Source: an uncultured Christensenellaceae bacterium
Lineage (GTDB): Bacteria; Bacillota; Clostridia; Christensenellales; UBA3700
DNA: 64,000 nt
Direction: 5' to 3'
Assembly (NCBI GenBank): GCA_944380305.1
Contig: CALWHF010000005.1
Coordinates: 54,113-118,112, forward strand
The number at the start of each line of letters is the position of its first letter. Position 1 is the first letter of the stretch. Shown here piece by piece: positions 55,464-63,100 of the stretch. The notes beneath the pieces are model-generated. The model ran no database searches, was not told the origin of the DNA, and worked only from the letters and a program-made list of their open reading frames with translations. A program made the position numbers and the translations under genes.

Positions 55464-56711
55464 TTACTTGTTGTGGACTTCTACGCCCGCTACCCAGTAG
55501 GGCATGTTGCCGGTGATATTGGAAACTTCGACTTTTGCGATGTCGTTTCCTTCGTTATCCTTGAGCTGTCTGTCTACCTGAGAAACGGTATACTTGCCGT
55601 CTTCGCCCTTGGTGAAGGAAAGAGCCTTGTTGGTGAACACGTCCCATTCGTTTGTGCCCTTGGACATCATTTCTTCAACGAGAGCAACGATCTCGGCTGT
55701 GCCTTCAGCGCACTTGTCGGAAAGAGGAGCGAGCTCGTACAGACCTTCGGTGTAGTCGCCGTAGTAGTTGCCGAAATCTTTCCATGCGTCAACGCTGACG
55801 AAATTGCCCTGTTTGTCAAAGCACTTCATAGCGGTCTCGATAGCTTCGGTGTAGTATGCGCCCCAGTTCCAGAGTACGGAAGTGAGAACGGAAGGATCTC
55901 TTTCAACACCCTTGTCCGCAACCGCGAGAGCCATGTCGCTGTTGTAACCGATGCTGTATACGTTGTGCTCTTTCGCGCTGGAAGACGGACCTTCGGTGTC
56001 GCAGTGCTGAGTAACGATGTCGCAGTTATAGTCCTCGATGAGGGTGTCTGCATATCCTTTCTCGTTGGTAGGATCGTACCAGCTGTTGAGGATCATGACG
56101 TGGACGGTAGCTTCGGGATTGACTGCCTGTACGCCGAGAGCGAACGCGTTGACGCCGCTGGTGCACTCAGCGGTATCGGTGCCTCTCGCAACGACGTAAC
56201 CGATATTGTTGGTCTTGGTGGTGAGACCCGCTACGAGACCGGACAGGTATCTGATCTGGTAGATTCTGCCGAAGTAGTTGTTCATGTTGTTGTTCTGACC
56301 TTCGCCGTAGGTGTCGAGGTAGCCCGTGCCGTGAGAGAAGATGATCTCGGGGTACTGCTTAGCGTACGTCTGCATCTCTTCCATGTAGCCGAAAGAAGTG
56401 CCGATGATCATATTGCAGCCTTCTGCGATCAGCTCTTCGATAGCCGCATTGATCTGGTCGGTCTGGTCATCGGGAAGAGAGTCTTTGATGACTATCTGAG
56501 AATCCTTGAGACCGAGAGCCTTCTGCGCCGCTACGATACCCTGCTGGTGAGCGTAGGTATAGCCCGAGGTTGACGAAACGGGATTGATGTGAAGCACGCC
56601 GACCTTGAATTCGCTTTCGGTATCGGTACAACCGCCGAGCGCGACTACGGTTCCGAGGCTCGCTACGATCATTACGAGAACGAGCATGAGAACGGTGATT
56701 TTTTTCTTCAT
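55464..56711 (-). CDS. BMP-family nucleoside-binding lipoprotein
   Basis: 415 residues from ATG 56711 behind GGAGG; a longer frame lacks a ribosome site. The lipoprotein signal ends at LGG-C28. The mature protein is a BMP/PnrA-type periplasmic-binding fold: FKVGVLHINPVSSTSGYTYAHQQG, NMIIGTSFGYMEEM, YFGRIYQIRYLSGLVAG and IVTQHCDTEGPS. It captures nucleosides outside the cell for the ATPase and permeases encoded downstream. The GTTATCAAAAGATAAC palindrome sits about 23 bases before the start. Confidence 0.92.
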   Translation of the reverse strand: MKKKITVLMLVLVMIVASLGTVVALGGCTDTESEFKVGVLHINPVSSTSGYTYAHQQGIVAAQKALGLKDSQIVIKDSLPDDQTDQINAAIEELIAEGCNMIIGTSFGYMEEMQTYAKQYPEIIFSHGTGYLDTYGEGQNNNMNNYFGRIYQIRYLSGLVAGLTTKTNNIGYVVARGTDTAECTSGVNAFALGVQAVNPEATVHVMILNSWYDPTNEKGYADTLIEDYNCDIVTQHCDTEGPSSSAKEHNVYSIGYNSDMALAVADKGVERDPSVLTSVLWNWGAYYTEAIETAMKCFDKQGNFVSVDAWKDFGNYYGDYTEGLYELAPLSDKCAEGTAEIVALVEEMMSKGTNEWDVFTNKALSFTKGEDGKYTVSQVDRQLKDNEGNDIAKVEVSNITGNMPYWVAGVEVHNK

Positions 56712-56733
56712 GTTTGAAACCTCCATATTTTTC

Positions 56734-56749
56734 GTTATCAAAAGATAAC
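56734..56749 (-). promoter_or_regulatory. Palindrome upstream of the BMP gene
   Basis: GTTATCAAAAGATAAC, 6-bp arms around four bases, between the xpt terminator and the ribosome site of the BMP gene. It could be an operator or a small leader hairpin. No regulator is identified. Confidence 0.35.
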
Positions 56750-56762
56750 TTATTTCCGACAA

Positions 56763-56795
56763 ATAAAAAAAGCGCGCGGAAAATCAGTCGCGCGC
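56763..56795 (-). terminator. Terminator overlapping the end of xpt
   Basis: GCGCGCG (56772-56778) pairs with CGCGCGC (56789-56795), with a T run on the - strand at 56764-56771. The stop codon of xpt lies in the loop and the last codons in the stem, so termination is built into the coding sequence. Partial read-through would feed the transporter operon. Confidence 0.75.
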
Positions 56796-57359
56796 AAACA
56801 CGATATTGCCGTCTTCCATGCTTTCGACCACGGCGAGGCTTTCTATGCGTACGCCCTGAGCGCGCAGGATCTTGCCGCCGGGCTGGAAAGCCTTTTCTAT
56901 CGCGATAGCCGCGCCCGCAAGGGTCGCACCCGCTTGTTTAACGAGGTCGATGAGCCCGGTGAGGGCGGCACCGTTTGAAAGGAAATCGTCGATGATCAGC
57001 ACGACGTCGTCGCTTTTGAGGTAATCCTTGCTGACCAGCACGTCGTAATCGCGGTTATGGGTATAGGAATGTACGACTGTCTTGTACACCGTCTTGGAGA
57101 TGTTTGACGTCGCGCTCTTTTTCGCAAACACCATCGGCACGTTGAAATACTGCGCGCAGATCGCCGCGATCGCAATGCCCGACGCCTCTATGGTGAGGAT
57201 CTTCGTGACGCCCGCGTCTTTGTAAAGGCGGAAAACTTCTTCGCCTATCGCGCGCAGGATAAAGGGATCGATCTGATGGTTTAGGAAACCGTCGACTTTG
57301 AGAATGTTGCCGGGGTAGACGGTACCGCGGCTCTTTATCGCTTCTTCCAGTAATTGCAT
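56784..57359 (-). CDS. xpt: Xanthine phosphoribosyltransferase
   Basis: 191 residues from ATG 57359 behind AAAGGA. The whole length fits Xpt: N-terminal LKVDGFLNHQIDP, a central LTIEASGIAIAAICA, VFAKKS, and the PRPP-binding loop VLIIDDFLSNGAAL (120-133). It converts xanthine and PRPP to XMP in purine salvage. It lies directly upstream of the nucleoside importer, giving uptake and salvage in one place. No purine riboswitch is found in the 107 bases upstream; a sigma-70-type promoter is. Confidence 0.93.
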   Translation of the reverse strand: MQLLEEAIKSRGTVYPGNILKVDGFLNHQIDPFILRAIGEEVFRLYKDAGVTKILTIEASGIAIAAICAQYFNVPMVFAKKSATSNISKTVYKTVVHSYTHNRDYDVLVSKDYLKSDDVVLIIDDFLSNGAALTGLIDLVKQAGATLAGAAIAIEKAFQPGGKILRAQGVRIESLAVVESMEDGNIVFARD

Positions 57360-57388
57360 TTGAGTCGTCCTTTGAATAATATAGTTTT

Positions 57389-57418
57389 ATTTTAGAACAC
57401 GCGCACGCGTCAAGTCAA
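57389..57418 (-). promoter_or_regulatory. Promoter of xpt
   Basis: On the - strand: TTGACT (57413-57418), an 18-base spacer, TAAAAT (57389-57394). The start should be near 57382, about 22 bases before the ATG. The spacer contains the GC-rich near-palindrome CGCGTGCGCG. Confidence 0.7.
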
Positions 57419-57465
57419 TGTATTTGTCCGAATTCGAGAAAAAATTTTAAGTCGGTCGCCTCGGG

Positions 57466-58815
57466 TCAGCGGTTTATCCTGAGACCTTTGGGCAGATGAT
57501 TCTTGAGCGTTCCGCCGCTCGCTTTGCCCCAGCCGAGAGGCGATCCTTCCGCGCATACGAGGACCCAGCCTTCGCGATCGCAGGGCAGGGTCTCGCCCGA
57601 AAGATATGAAAGGACCTCTTTGCTGCCTTCTCTGAGCAGAAGAGTGTTTTTCGCCTCCTCCGCTTTCAGCGAGAGCGCGAGCGAATGAGAGGGCTCGAAA
57701 CGGTCTTTTACGAGCTTTCCCAGCTGTACGCCCGCTCTGAGCACTCTGAGTCTGTCGAGGTCGGGGCAGCCCTCGGGAGCGGAATAACCGTATTCTCCGA
57801 AAAACAGATCGGCTTTGGGTCTGACGTTCAGATACGCGTCGCAGAATTTGCCGAAAGCTTTGTCGAACGCGGGGTTTTTCTGCGCTTTGAGAGGCTTGAC
57901 CCTGACGCTTTCGCCGTCGGTTTTTACGAAACGCGTGCAGAAATGTCCTTCTCCGTTCGCGAGGTGAGGCATTATCCTGACCGTGCCCCCGATCACCTCG
58001 TCGCTTGCCTCGACGCCGTACAGCGTCGGCTGAGCTATGTCCGTCACGACGGGGGAGAGCTTGACGTCGCTGTAGGAGTTCAGTATTTTCTGCACGTTCT
58101 CCTCGTTTTCTGCCGCGCTGAAAGTGCAGGTGCTGTATACGAGCATGCCTCCCTCTTTCAGCATGCCGAGTGCCGAAGACAATATCTCGAACTGTCTTGC
58201 GGCGCATACGGAGGGAGAGTCATCGCTCCATTCTTCGGCAGCCTCGGGATTTTTGCGGAACATGCCTTCTCCGGAACAGGGAGCGTCGACGAGTATCTTG
58301 TCGAAGTAACAGGGGAATCTCTTTGCGAGGACGCGCGGGTCTTCGCATGTGACGACCGCGTTTTTGACCCCGCACCTTTCGATATTCTGAGAGAGCGCGT
58401 TTGCGCGGGACGGCACTATCTCGTTGGAGACGAGAAGCCCCGTACCGTTCAGAGCCGCGGCTATCTGCGTCGATTTTCCTCCGGGAGCGGCACACAGGTC
58501 CAGAACCCTGTCGCCCGCCGAGATCCCGAGCGCGGTGACGGGGAAAGTCGCGCTTGCCTCCTGGATGTAATACGCTCCCGCGAGGTGGCTCGCGGTCTTT
58601 CCCGCTTTGAAAGAAAGAGGATAGCGGTATGTGTCTTCGCACCAGCTCACTTTTTCGAAAGACACGTCGGGGAAGGTCTTCTGCAAGTCGAAATTGCGCA
58701 GAGTATTGACGCGCAGACAGCCTTTCTGCTCTTTGTCGTAAGATGCGAAAAAGTCGTCGGCAGCGTCTCCGAGAAGGTCTTTCATATTCTGTATGAATCG
58801 GGAAGGTAAGTTCAT
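57466..58815 (-). CDS. RsmB/RsmF-family RNA m5C methyltransferase
   Basis: 449 residues from ATG 58815; ATG 58821 is also possible but sits too near the CAGG ribosome site. The Rossmann fold contains VLDLCAAPGGKST (SAM binding, about 105-117), the motif IV DAPCSGEGMFRKNP with C180, and the motif VI YSTCTF with catalytic C230. The C-terminal 150 residues resemble the RsmF/YebU-type RNA-binding region. The protein should methylate cytosine in rRNA, or possibly tRNA, in the cytoplasm. The exact target base cannot be told from sequence. Confidence 0.88.
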   Translation of the reverse strand: MNLPSRFIQNMKDLLGDAADDFFASYDKEQKGCLRVNTLRNFDLQKTFPDVSFEKVSWCEDTYRYPLSFKAGKTASHLAGAYYIQEASATFPVTALGISAGDRVLDLCAAPGGKSTQIAAALNGTGLLVSNEIVPSRANALSQNIERCGVKNAVVTCEDPRVLAKRFPCYFDKILVDAPCSGEGMFRKNPEAAEEWSDDSPSVCAARQFEILSSALGMLKEGGMLVYSTCTFSAAENEENVQKILNSYSDVKLSPVVTDIAQPTLYGVEASDEVIGGTVRIMPHLANGEGHFCTRFVKTDGESVRVKPLKAQKNPAFDKAFGKFCDAYLNVRPKADLFFGEYGYSAPEGCPDLDRLRVLRAGVQLGKLVKDRFEPSHSLALSLKAEEAKNTLLLREGSKEVLSYLSGETLPCDREGWVLVCAEGSPLGWGKASGGTLKNHLPKGLRINR

Positions 58816-58904
58816 GTGCATCCTGACAGCCGCAAGTGCAGGTGTCTGCCGCGGCGCGTTTTGTTTATTGTAAAATTTTCTTACCTGTGTAGGATATATG
58901 CGTT

Positions 58905-59723
58905 TTATTCACTTAGCGGCACAGCGTGCGGTTTGTGGTTTTCGTATACGAAAGCGTATCTGAAACCGACCTTGAGCATGGCGGATGCGGCTTCTTCGAA
59001 ATCGGCGCAGAGTCTTTTCGGTTCGTGTGCGTCCGAGCCTATCGTGACCAGTTCGCCGCCCAGTTCGCGGTATCTCGCGAGAATGTCGGTGTCGTGGAAG
59101 AGGTCGCAGCGCGTGCCTTTGGACGAGGTATTGACCTCGAGGGCTTTTCCTTTGGCGATCACCGCTTTCAGGATGTCGTCTATAAGGTCGGAATAATCGG
59201 CATAGCGCATATGCTTGTCGGGATAGGTCGAGCAGCGCGCGATATAGCCGAGGTGACCTATCGCGTCGTAGTCGTAAGGCGCGTCGACGCTTGCCCGAAC
59301 CGCATCGAGATATGCGGTGTACGCCTGTTTTTTTGTGCGCGCGTCGAAATACTCTCTGAAGTAAACGTCCACGCCTTCAACTATGTGCACAGAGTTTATG
59401 ACGTAGTCGGTCTCGTAGTTCTTCTGTACGTCGAGATAAAGGGGATTTGCCTCTTTGACGAAGCCGTATTCGAGGCCGTCTGCAAGATAAATCCTTTTTG
59501 AGTATTTTTCTTTGAGTCTTGAGATCTCGGCTTTGCGGGAGGGCAGATCTATCTGCCTGACCCAGCCGAAACCGGGCAGGGAGAGACAATCCATATCGCA
59601 GTGGTCGGTCACCGCAAGGTATTTCAGTCCTTTGTCTATCGCGGCGAGCACGAGCTTTTCGGGGTCGGGCACGCCGTCGTGAGAGAAGTTTGTGTGAGTA
59701 TGAGTATCGAACAAATATTTCAT
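58905..59723 (-). CDS. PHP-family phosphatase, histidinol-phosphatase type
   Basis: 272 residues from ATG 59723. The PHP metal-site motifs are all present: DTHTHT (6-11), TDHCD (39-43), the NSVH segment near 110 and GSDAH near 230. A GLEYGF motif binds the third metal in this group. The family includes HisK/HisJ histidinol phosphatases, but no other his gene is nearby, so another small phosphoester substrate is equally possible. A good promoter lies immediately before the start codon and implies a leaderless transcript. Confidence 0.85.
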   Translation of the reverse strand: MKYLFDTHTHTNFSHDGVPDPEKLVLAAIDKGLKYLAVTDHCDMDCLSLPGFGWVRQIDLPSRKAEISRLKEKYSKRIYLADGLEYGFVKEANPLYLDVQKNYETDYVINSVHIVEGVDVYFREYFDARTKKQAYTAYLDAVRASVDAPYDYDAIGHLGYIARCSTYPDKHMRYADYSDLIDDILKAVIAKGKALEVNTSSKGTRCDLFHDTDILARYRELGGELVTIGSDAHEPKRLCADFEEAASAMLKVGFRYAFVYENHKPHAVPLSE

Positions 59724-59730
59724 ATCCTAA

Positions 59731-59759
59731 AGTATATCGCGGGCGTGCCGAAAAGTCAA
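59731..59759 (-). promoter_or_regulatory. Promoter of the PHP gene, leaderless
   Basis: On the - strand: TTGACT (59754-59759), a 17-base spacer, TATACT (59731-59736). Seven bases separate the -10 from the ATG, so transcription should begin at or one base before the start codon. Confidence 0.75.
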
Positions 59760-59766
59760 TCGGTCG

Positions 59767-60018
59767 GTCGCGGGGTGACGGCCGAGGGTGCTTCGCAAAG
59801 CGCAATAGTTTGCGCATAGCGTCAGCCGACTTATGCTCCCCGTCACACGGGTCGCGGGGCGACGGCCGAATAAGCTTCGCAAAACATAATGGTTTGCGCA
59901 TAGCGTCAGCCGACTTATGCTCCCCGTCACACGGGTCGCGGGGCGACGGCCGAGGGTGCTTCGCAAAGCGCAATAGTTTGCACATAGCGTCAGCCGACTT
60001 ATGCTCCCCGTCACACGG
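59767..60018. repeat. Three tandem 84-bp intergenic repeats
   Basis: Copies at 59767-59850, 59851-59934 and 59935-60018. Copies 1 and 3 are nearly identical; copy 2 differs mainly in the middle (AATAAGCTTCGCAAAACATAATGG). Each ends in GTCACACGG and starts with GTCGCGGGG. The period is a multiple of three, so frames stay open on both strands, but no ribosome site or family supports a protein. No spacers are present, so it is not a CRISPR array. Confidence 0.9.
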
Positions 60019-60027
60019 GGCACGGGG

Positions 60028-60057
60028 TTGACAGTACGACTTTTCAAGTGTTATCAT
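60028..60057 (+). promoter_or_regulatory. Promoter of ung
   Basis: TTGACA (60028-60033), an 18-base spacer, TATCAT (60052-60057). Transcription should start near 60064, giving a leader of about 11 bases that consists almost only of the AGGAGG ribosome site. Confidence 0.75.
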
Positions 60058-60074
60058 TTGACGAGGAGGCGCGT

Positions 60075-60767
60075 ATGTCCGATTTGAAAAACAGCTGGGA
60101 CAAGCTGCTCGAGCCGCAGTGGAACAGCGGCTATATGGGGGAGCTGAGGGAATTTCTGCGATTGCAATACAGGACGAGGACTGTCTATCCGCCGAAGAAC
60201 AAAATGCTCGCGGCGTTCGAGAACACGGCTTACGAAGACGTGAAGGTAGTGATACTGGGTCAGGATCCCTATCACGGAGAAGGTCAGGCGAACGGGCTTT
60301 GCTTTTCGGTAAACAGCGGGGTAAAATGTCCGCCGTCTCTTGTCAATATCTACAAGGCTCTCGAATACGATCTGGGGATACCCGTCACGACCGACGGCGA
60401 TTTGCGCGGCTGGGCAAAGCAGGGCGTACTGCTGCTCAACAGCGTGTTGACGGTGCGCGCAGGCGAACCGCAGAGCCATGCGGGAAGGGGCTGGGAAAGG
60501 TTTACCGACGAAGTCATAGAACTTCTGGACAAATCGCCGTCCCCGATGGTATTCATGCTGTGGGGAGGGTATGCGAAGGCGAAGGGAAAACTCGTCAAAA
60601 ACCCCAACCATCTCGTGCTGACCAGCGTACATCCCAGCCCGTTGTCTTTTTATCAGGGCTTTTTGCAGTGCAGGCATTTTTCCAAGGCGAACGAATTTCT
60701 GAAGTCGAAAGGAGTGACCCCGATAGACTGGAGCAAGCGATCTCTCGAAGAGTACGAAACGAAGTAA
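60075..60767 (+). CDS. ung: Uracil-DNA glycosylase
   Basis: 230 residues from ATG 60075, 5 bases after GAGGAGG; a longer frame from 60048 runs into the promoter. Family 1 UDG motifs are complete: water-activating GQDPYHG (62-68, D64), the LLLNSVLTV uracil pocket near 119-127, and HPSPLS (186-191). It removes uracil from DNA, from cytosine deamination or dUTP misincorporation, as the first step of base excision repair. Length matches the usual 220-230 residues. Confidence 0.96.
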   Translation: MSDLKNSWDKLLEPQWNSGYMGELREFLRLQYRTRTVYPPKNKMLAAFENTAYEDVKVVILGQDPYHGEGQANGLCFSVNSGVKCPPSLVNIYKALEYDLGIPVTTDGDLRGWAKQGVLLLNSVLTVRAGEPQSHAGRGWERFTDEVIELLDKSPSPMVFMLWGGYAKAKGKLVKNPNHLVLTSVHPSPLSFYQGFLQCRHFSKANEFLKSKGVTPIDWSKRSLEEYETK

Positions 60768-60775
60768 TAGCGTCT

Positions 60776-61255
60776 TCAGGGAAAGTCGTAATACGGCGGC
60801 GGAGAGAAATAGTCTTTCTCGCCGCCGTATTTTTGCGGTTTTTTATTTCTGAGACCGTCCGCATTTTGCACGTTTTTAGTTTTTTCGTCGTTTCGTGTCT
60901 GAGAATTTTGCGAAAACAAACGGTTTTCGCGATTTTTCTTTTCATGATCATGAAAAATGTCGCGATTTTCTCCGTTTTTTTGATTTTCATAATCTGTAAA
61001 TCCGCCGTTTTCGTGAAAACCGTCGCAAATCTGCGAATCGTGTGTTGAATTATGAGCATAATCGTCGTTGCCGCCGCGGAATTCGGCATGAGCGGATGTG
61101 ATTTTGCCGTCCTTGTCAGCGACGTCGGCGGAGCGGTCGGAGGGGGTGAATAAAGGTGAGCCTGACAGAGAAGAGAGAAGGTCGGAAAGCCGCAATGCGG
61201 ACGAGTCCTGCCGATCACGGACGTAAAATGCGTCGCAATACGCGTGTTTTTTCAT
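60776..61255 (-). CDS. Hydrophilic protein, unknown
   Basis: 159 residues from ATG 61255 behind GGAGGTG at good spacing, which is why the gene is accepted. The protein is Asn/Asp/Lys/Glu-rich and lacks hydrophobic segments, with repeated NGENRD and KKNRENR phrases in the second half; it is probably disordered. It ends in FSPPPYYDFP, part of which is encoded by the ung terminator stem. Its stop lies 8 bases from that of ung, in convergent orientation. No family recognised. Confidence 0.55.
   Translation of the reverse strand: MKKHAYCDAFYVRDRQDSSALRLSDLLSSLSGSPLFTPSDRSADVADKDGKITSAHAEFRGGNDDYAHNSTHDSQICDGFHENGGFTDYENQKNGENRDIFHDHEKKNRENRLFSQNSQTRNDEKTKNVQNADGLRNKKPQKYGGEKDYFSPPPYYDFP
60790..60834 (+). 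terminator. Terminator of ung, inside the convergent gene
   Basis: AATACGGCGGC (60790-60800) pairs perfectly with GCCGCCGTATT (60821-60831), with partial pairing further in and T residues after. It lies within the last codons of the opposing gene, which it shapes into a KYGG ... PPPYY peptide. Confidence 0.8.
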
Positions 61256-61296
61256 TATTCCGCACCTCCGCGCGCAAAATTATTTGCGCAAAATCA

Positions 61297-61325
61297 TTGC
61301 ATAATGACTTTTTATATACTATAAT
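61297..61325 (+). promoter_or_regulatory. Promoter of the lipoprotein gene
   Basis: TTGCAT (61297-61302), a 17-base spacer and a perfect TATAAT (61320-61325). It leaves a leader of about 85 bases before ATG 61419 and lies in the 163-base divergent gap. Confidence 0.75.
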
Positions 61326-61418
61326 AAGTTATGCGCGTACGGATTTTATATTCCCGCGAGGCTTTCGCAGAGGTATCCGCCGCGGATAAAACGTCAATAA
61401 TCAATACAGGAGTAAGAT

Positions 61419-62912
61419 ATGACAAAGACGAAAAAAATAGCTCTGATACTTGCGGTCGTGCTCGTTATAGGCGCGCTCTTCGCCGCTTGCCAAAGCTATA
61501 AATGGGGCCCCGTCGGTACTACGGACGGAAACGCCGACGTTGTGAACAACGGTTCTCTGGCGGTTCAGCAGGGCAAATACCTGTACTACGTCAACGGTAT
61601 GGACAGCACCTCCAATATCTCTAAGCCCGAAGACAACTACTTCGGCAAGGCTTCCGTAAAGGGCAGCATAATGAAGAGCGAGATCGCCGAGGACGGCACG
61701 CTGTCGAATACGGCGGTGGTCGTACCCAAGATGTTCTACACCGGTTATACGGGCGGCGGCATCTACATTTTCGGCGACTGGATATACTACGTCACCCCGA
61801 CGACCAAGACAGATAACAGCGGAGTCGTTCAGGTGAGCTATCTCGAGTATTACCGTACAAAGACGGACGGCACCGAGACTCAGCAGATCACGATGGTCGA
61901 AGGCTCCACCGTCGAGTACGTTTTCACCGACGACGCGCTTTTGTACTATACGTCCAACACGCTGTACAAGGTCGGATATACCGCGGATAAGGTAGACAAG
62001 GATGCTACCGTCATCGCGGAGAGCGTCACCGACGTGCTGTTCAACCACGCGTCCACTTATAAGAAAGGACAGGCGAGCATAGAGGATTACGTTTACTACA
62101 CCCAGAGCTACGACAGTGACAGCCTGCTCAGCGGCAACAAGGTCTACGCGACCGACGGCGGCGAGCCCGTGCTCCTTGCCGACAGCAAGACCTATGGCAC
62201 CGACGGAGCCGACGCGAGCAAGGACAAGCAGTATTCGTTTACGCTTGTCAAGGCGGCTAACGAGAGCGACGGCGTAGTGGTTTATTACAGCAAGAGCTCC
62301 ACCGTCAACGGCACCAGCGAGACCGCGGGTACGTTTGCGATCAAGTTCAGCGGAGAGAAGCCCGCGTTCGATACGACCAAAGAAGTCAAGGTTTCCATCG
62401 ACGCTCTGACCTCGGTCACGCATATCGGACTTTCCAACGGCGTGCTCGTAGCTACCGCGGCGACTTCGTACGTCTACAAGATGAACGAGGACGGCACTCA
62501 GACCAAAGAGACTCTGACTTTCAGCGGCACTCCGACAGTCGTTAAAGCCGACGTCGAAGAGAGCGGCGTCACCCTTTATTACGTCATCTCCAACAAGCTT
62601 ATGAAGAGAGTGATCACCGACGAAGTCAGCGTAGAGATCAACATGAGCGGCGCGGAGATCAATACGACCTGGCTCGCTCCGACATTCGTGGGAGACAGAC
62701 TGTTCTATATTGACAATACCTACAGCTATACGTTTATGGTGAACATGAGCGACTTTGTGTTCGAGCCCAATAACGTAGTCCTGCTCGAAGGCAAGTTCGC
62801 GAGCGGATACGTCAGCTCGGATAAGACCGAGGACGGCACGATCCCCAAATTCATTACGGATACGGACAAAGAGACCTATATCACCAACAATCCCGTAAAG
62901 GAAGAGGAATAA
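61419..62912 (+). CDS. Lipoprotein, beta-propeller-like (DUF5050 type)
   Basis: 497 residues from ATG 61419 behind CAGGAG. The lipoprotein signal ends at LFAA-C24. The mature part repeats 'YLYYVN / WIYYVTP / YLEYYRTKTDGT / LLYYTSNTLYKV / YVYYTQ' strands at regular intervals, the pattern of DUF5050-like six-bladed propellers found on Clostridia cell surfaces. The 'Y-R-x-K-x-D-G-T' turn is typical. The ligand is unknown. The gene is monocistronic, with its own promoter and terminator. Confidence 0.75.
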   Translation: MTKTKKIALILAVVLVIGALFAACQSYKWGPVGTTDGNADVVNNGSLAVQQGKYLYYVNGMDSTSNISKPEDNYFGKASVKGSIMKSEIAEDGTLSNTAVVVPKMFYTGYTGGGIYIFGDWIYYVTPTTKTDNSGVVQVSYLEYYRTKTDGTETQQITMVEGSTVEYVFTDDALLYYTSNTLYKVGYTADKVDKDATVIAESVTDVLFNHASTYKKGQASIEDYVYYTQSYDSDSLLSGNKVYATDGGEPVLLADSKTYGTDGADASKDKQYSFTLVKAANESDGVVVYYSKSSTVNGTSETAGTFAIKFSGEKPAFDTTKEVKVSIDALTSVTHIGLSNGVLVATAATSYVYKMNEDGTQTKETLTFSGTPTVVKADVEESGVTLYYVISNKLMKRVITDEVSVEINMSGAEINTTWLAPTFVGDRLFYIDNTYSYTFMVNMSDFVFEPNNVVLLEGKFASGYVSSDKTEDGTIPKFITDTDKETYITNNPVKEEE

Positions 62913-62924
62913 TAACGACGACAG

Positions 62925-62953
62925 AAAAAACGCGACCTCGGGTCGCGTTTTTT
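62925..62953 (+). terminator. Strong terminator
   Basis: AAAAAACGCGACC, loop TCG, GGTCGCGTTTTTT: 13 perfect pairs, with T runs on both strands, 12 bases after the lipoprotein stop. Confidence 0.95.
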
Positions 62954-63066
62954 GTTGCCTTTCGGGCTTATCGGGCGGCACGGTCAGAGGGCTCGTATTT
63001 TTTCGCAGAGACGATCCGTCGTTGCGTCGCTAAAGACAGAACGGTAAAAAGAGACATGGCCGATAT

Positions 63067-63094
63067 TTGATTTATCGCGCGGACATGGTATAAT
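63067..63094 (+). promoter_or_regulatory. Promoter of the DUF5131 gene, leaderless
   Basis: TTGATT (63067-63072), a 16-base spacer, and TATAAT (63089-63094) preceded by TGG, an extended -10. Six bases separate it from the ATG at 63101, so the first transcribed base should be the A of the start codon. No Shine-Dalgarno site is present. Confidence 0.8.
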
Positions 63095-63100
63095 ATCCTT

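Noticed and set aside
57360..57465. Purine riboswitch upstream of xpt
   Set aside because: Only 106 bases are available, the conserved purine-aptamer core cannot be found, and the promoter leaves a leader of about 22 bases.
59767..60018. CRISPR-like array
   Set aside because: Repeats are contiguous, 84 bp long and have no unique spacers; no cas genes nearby.
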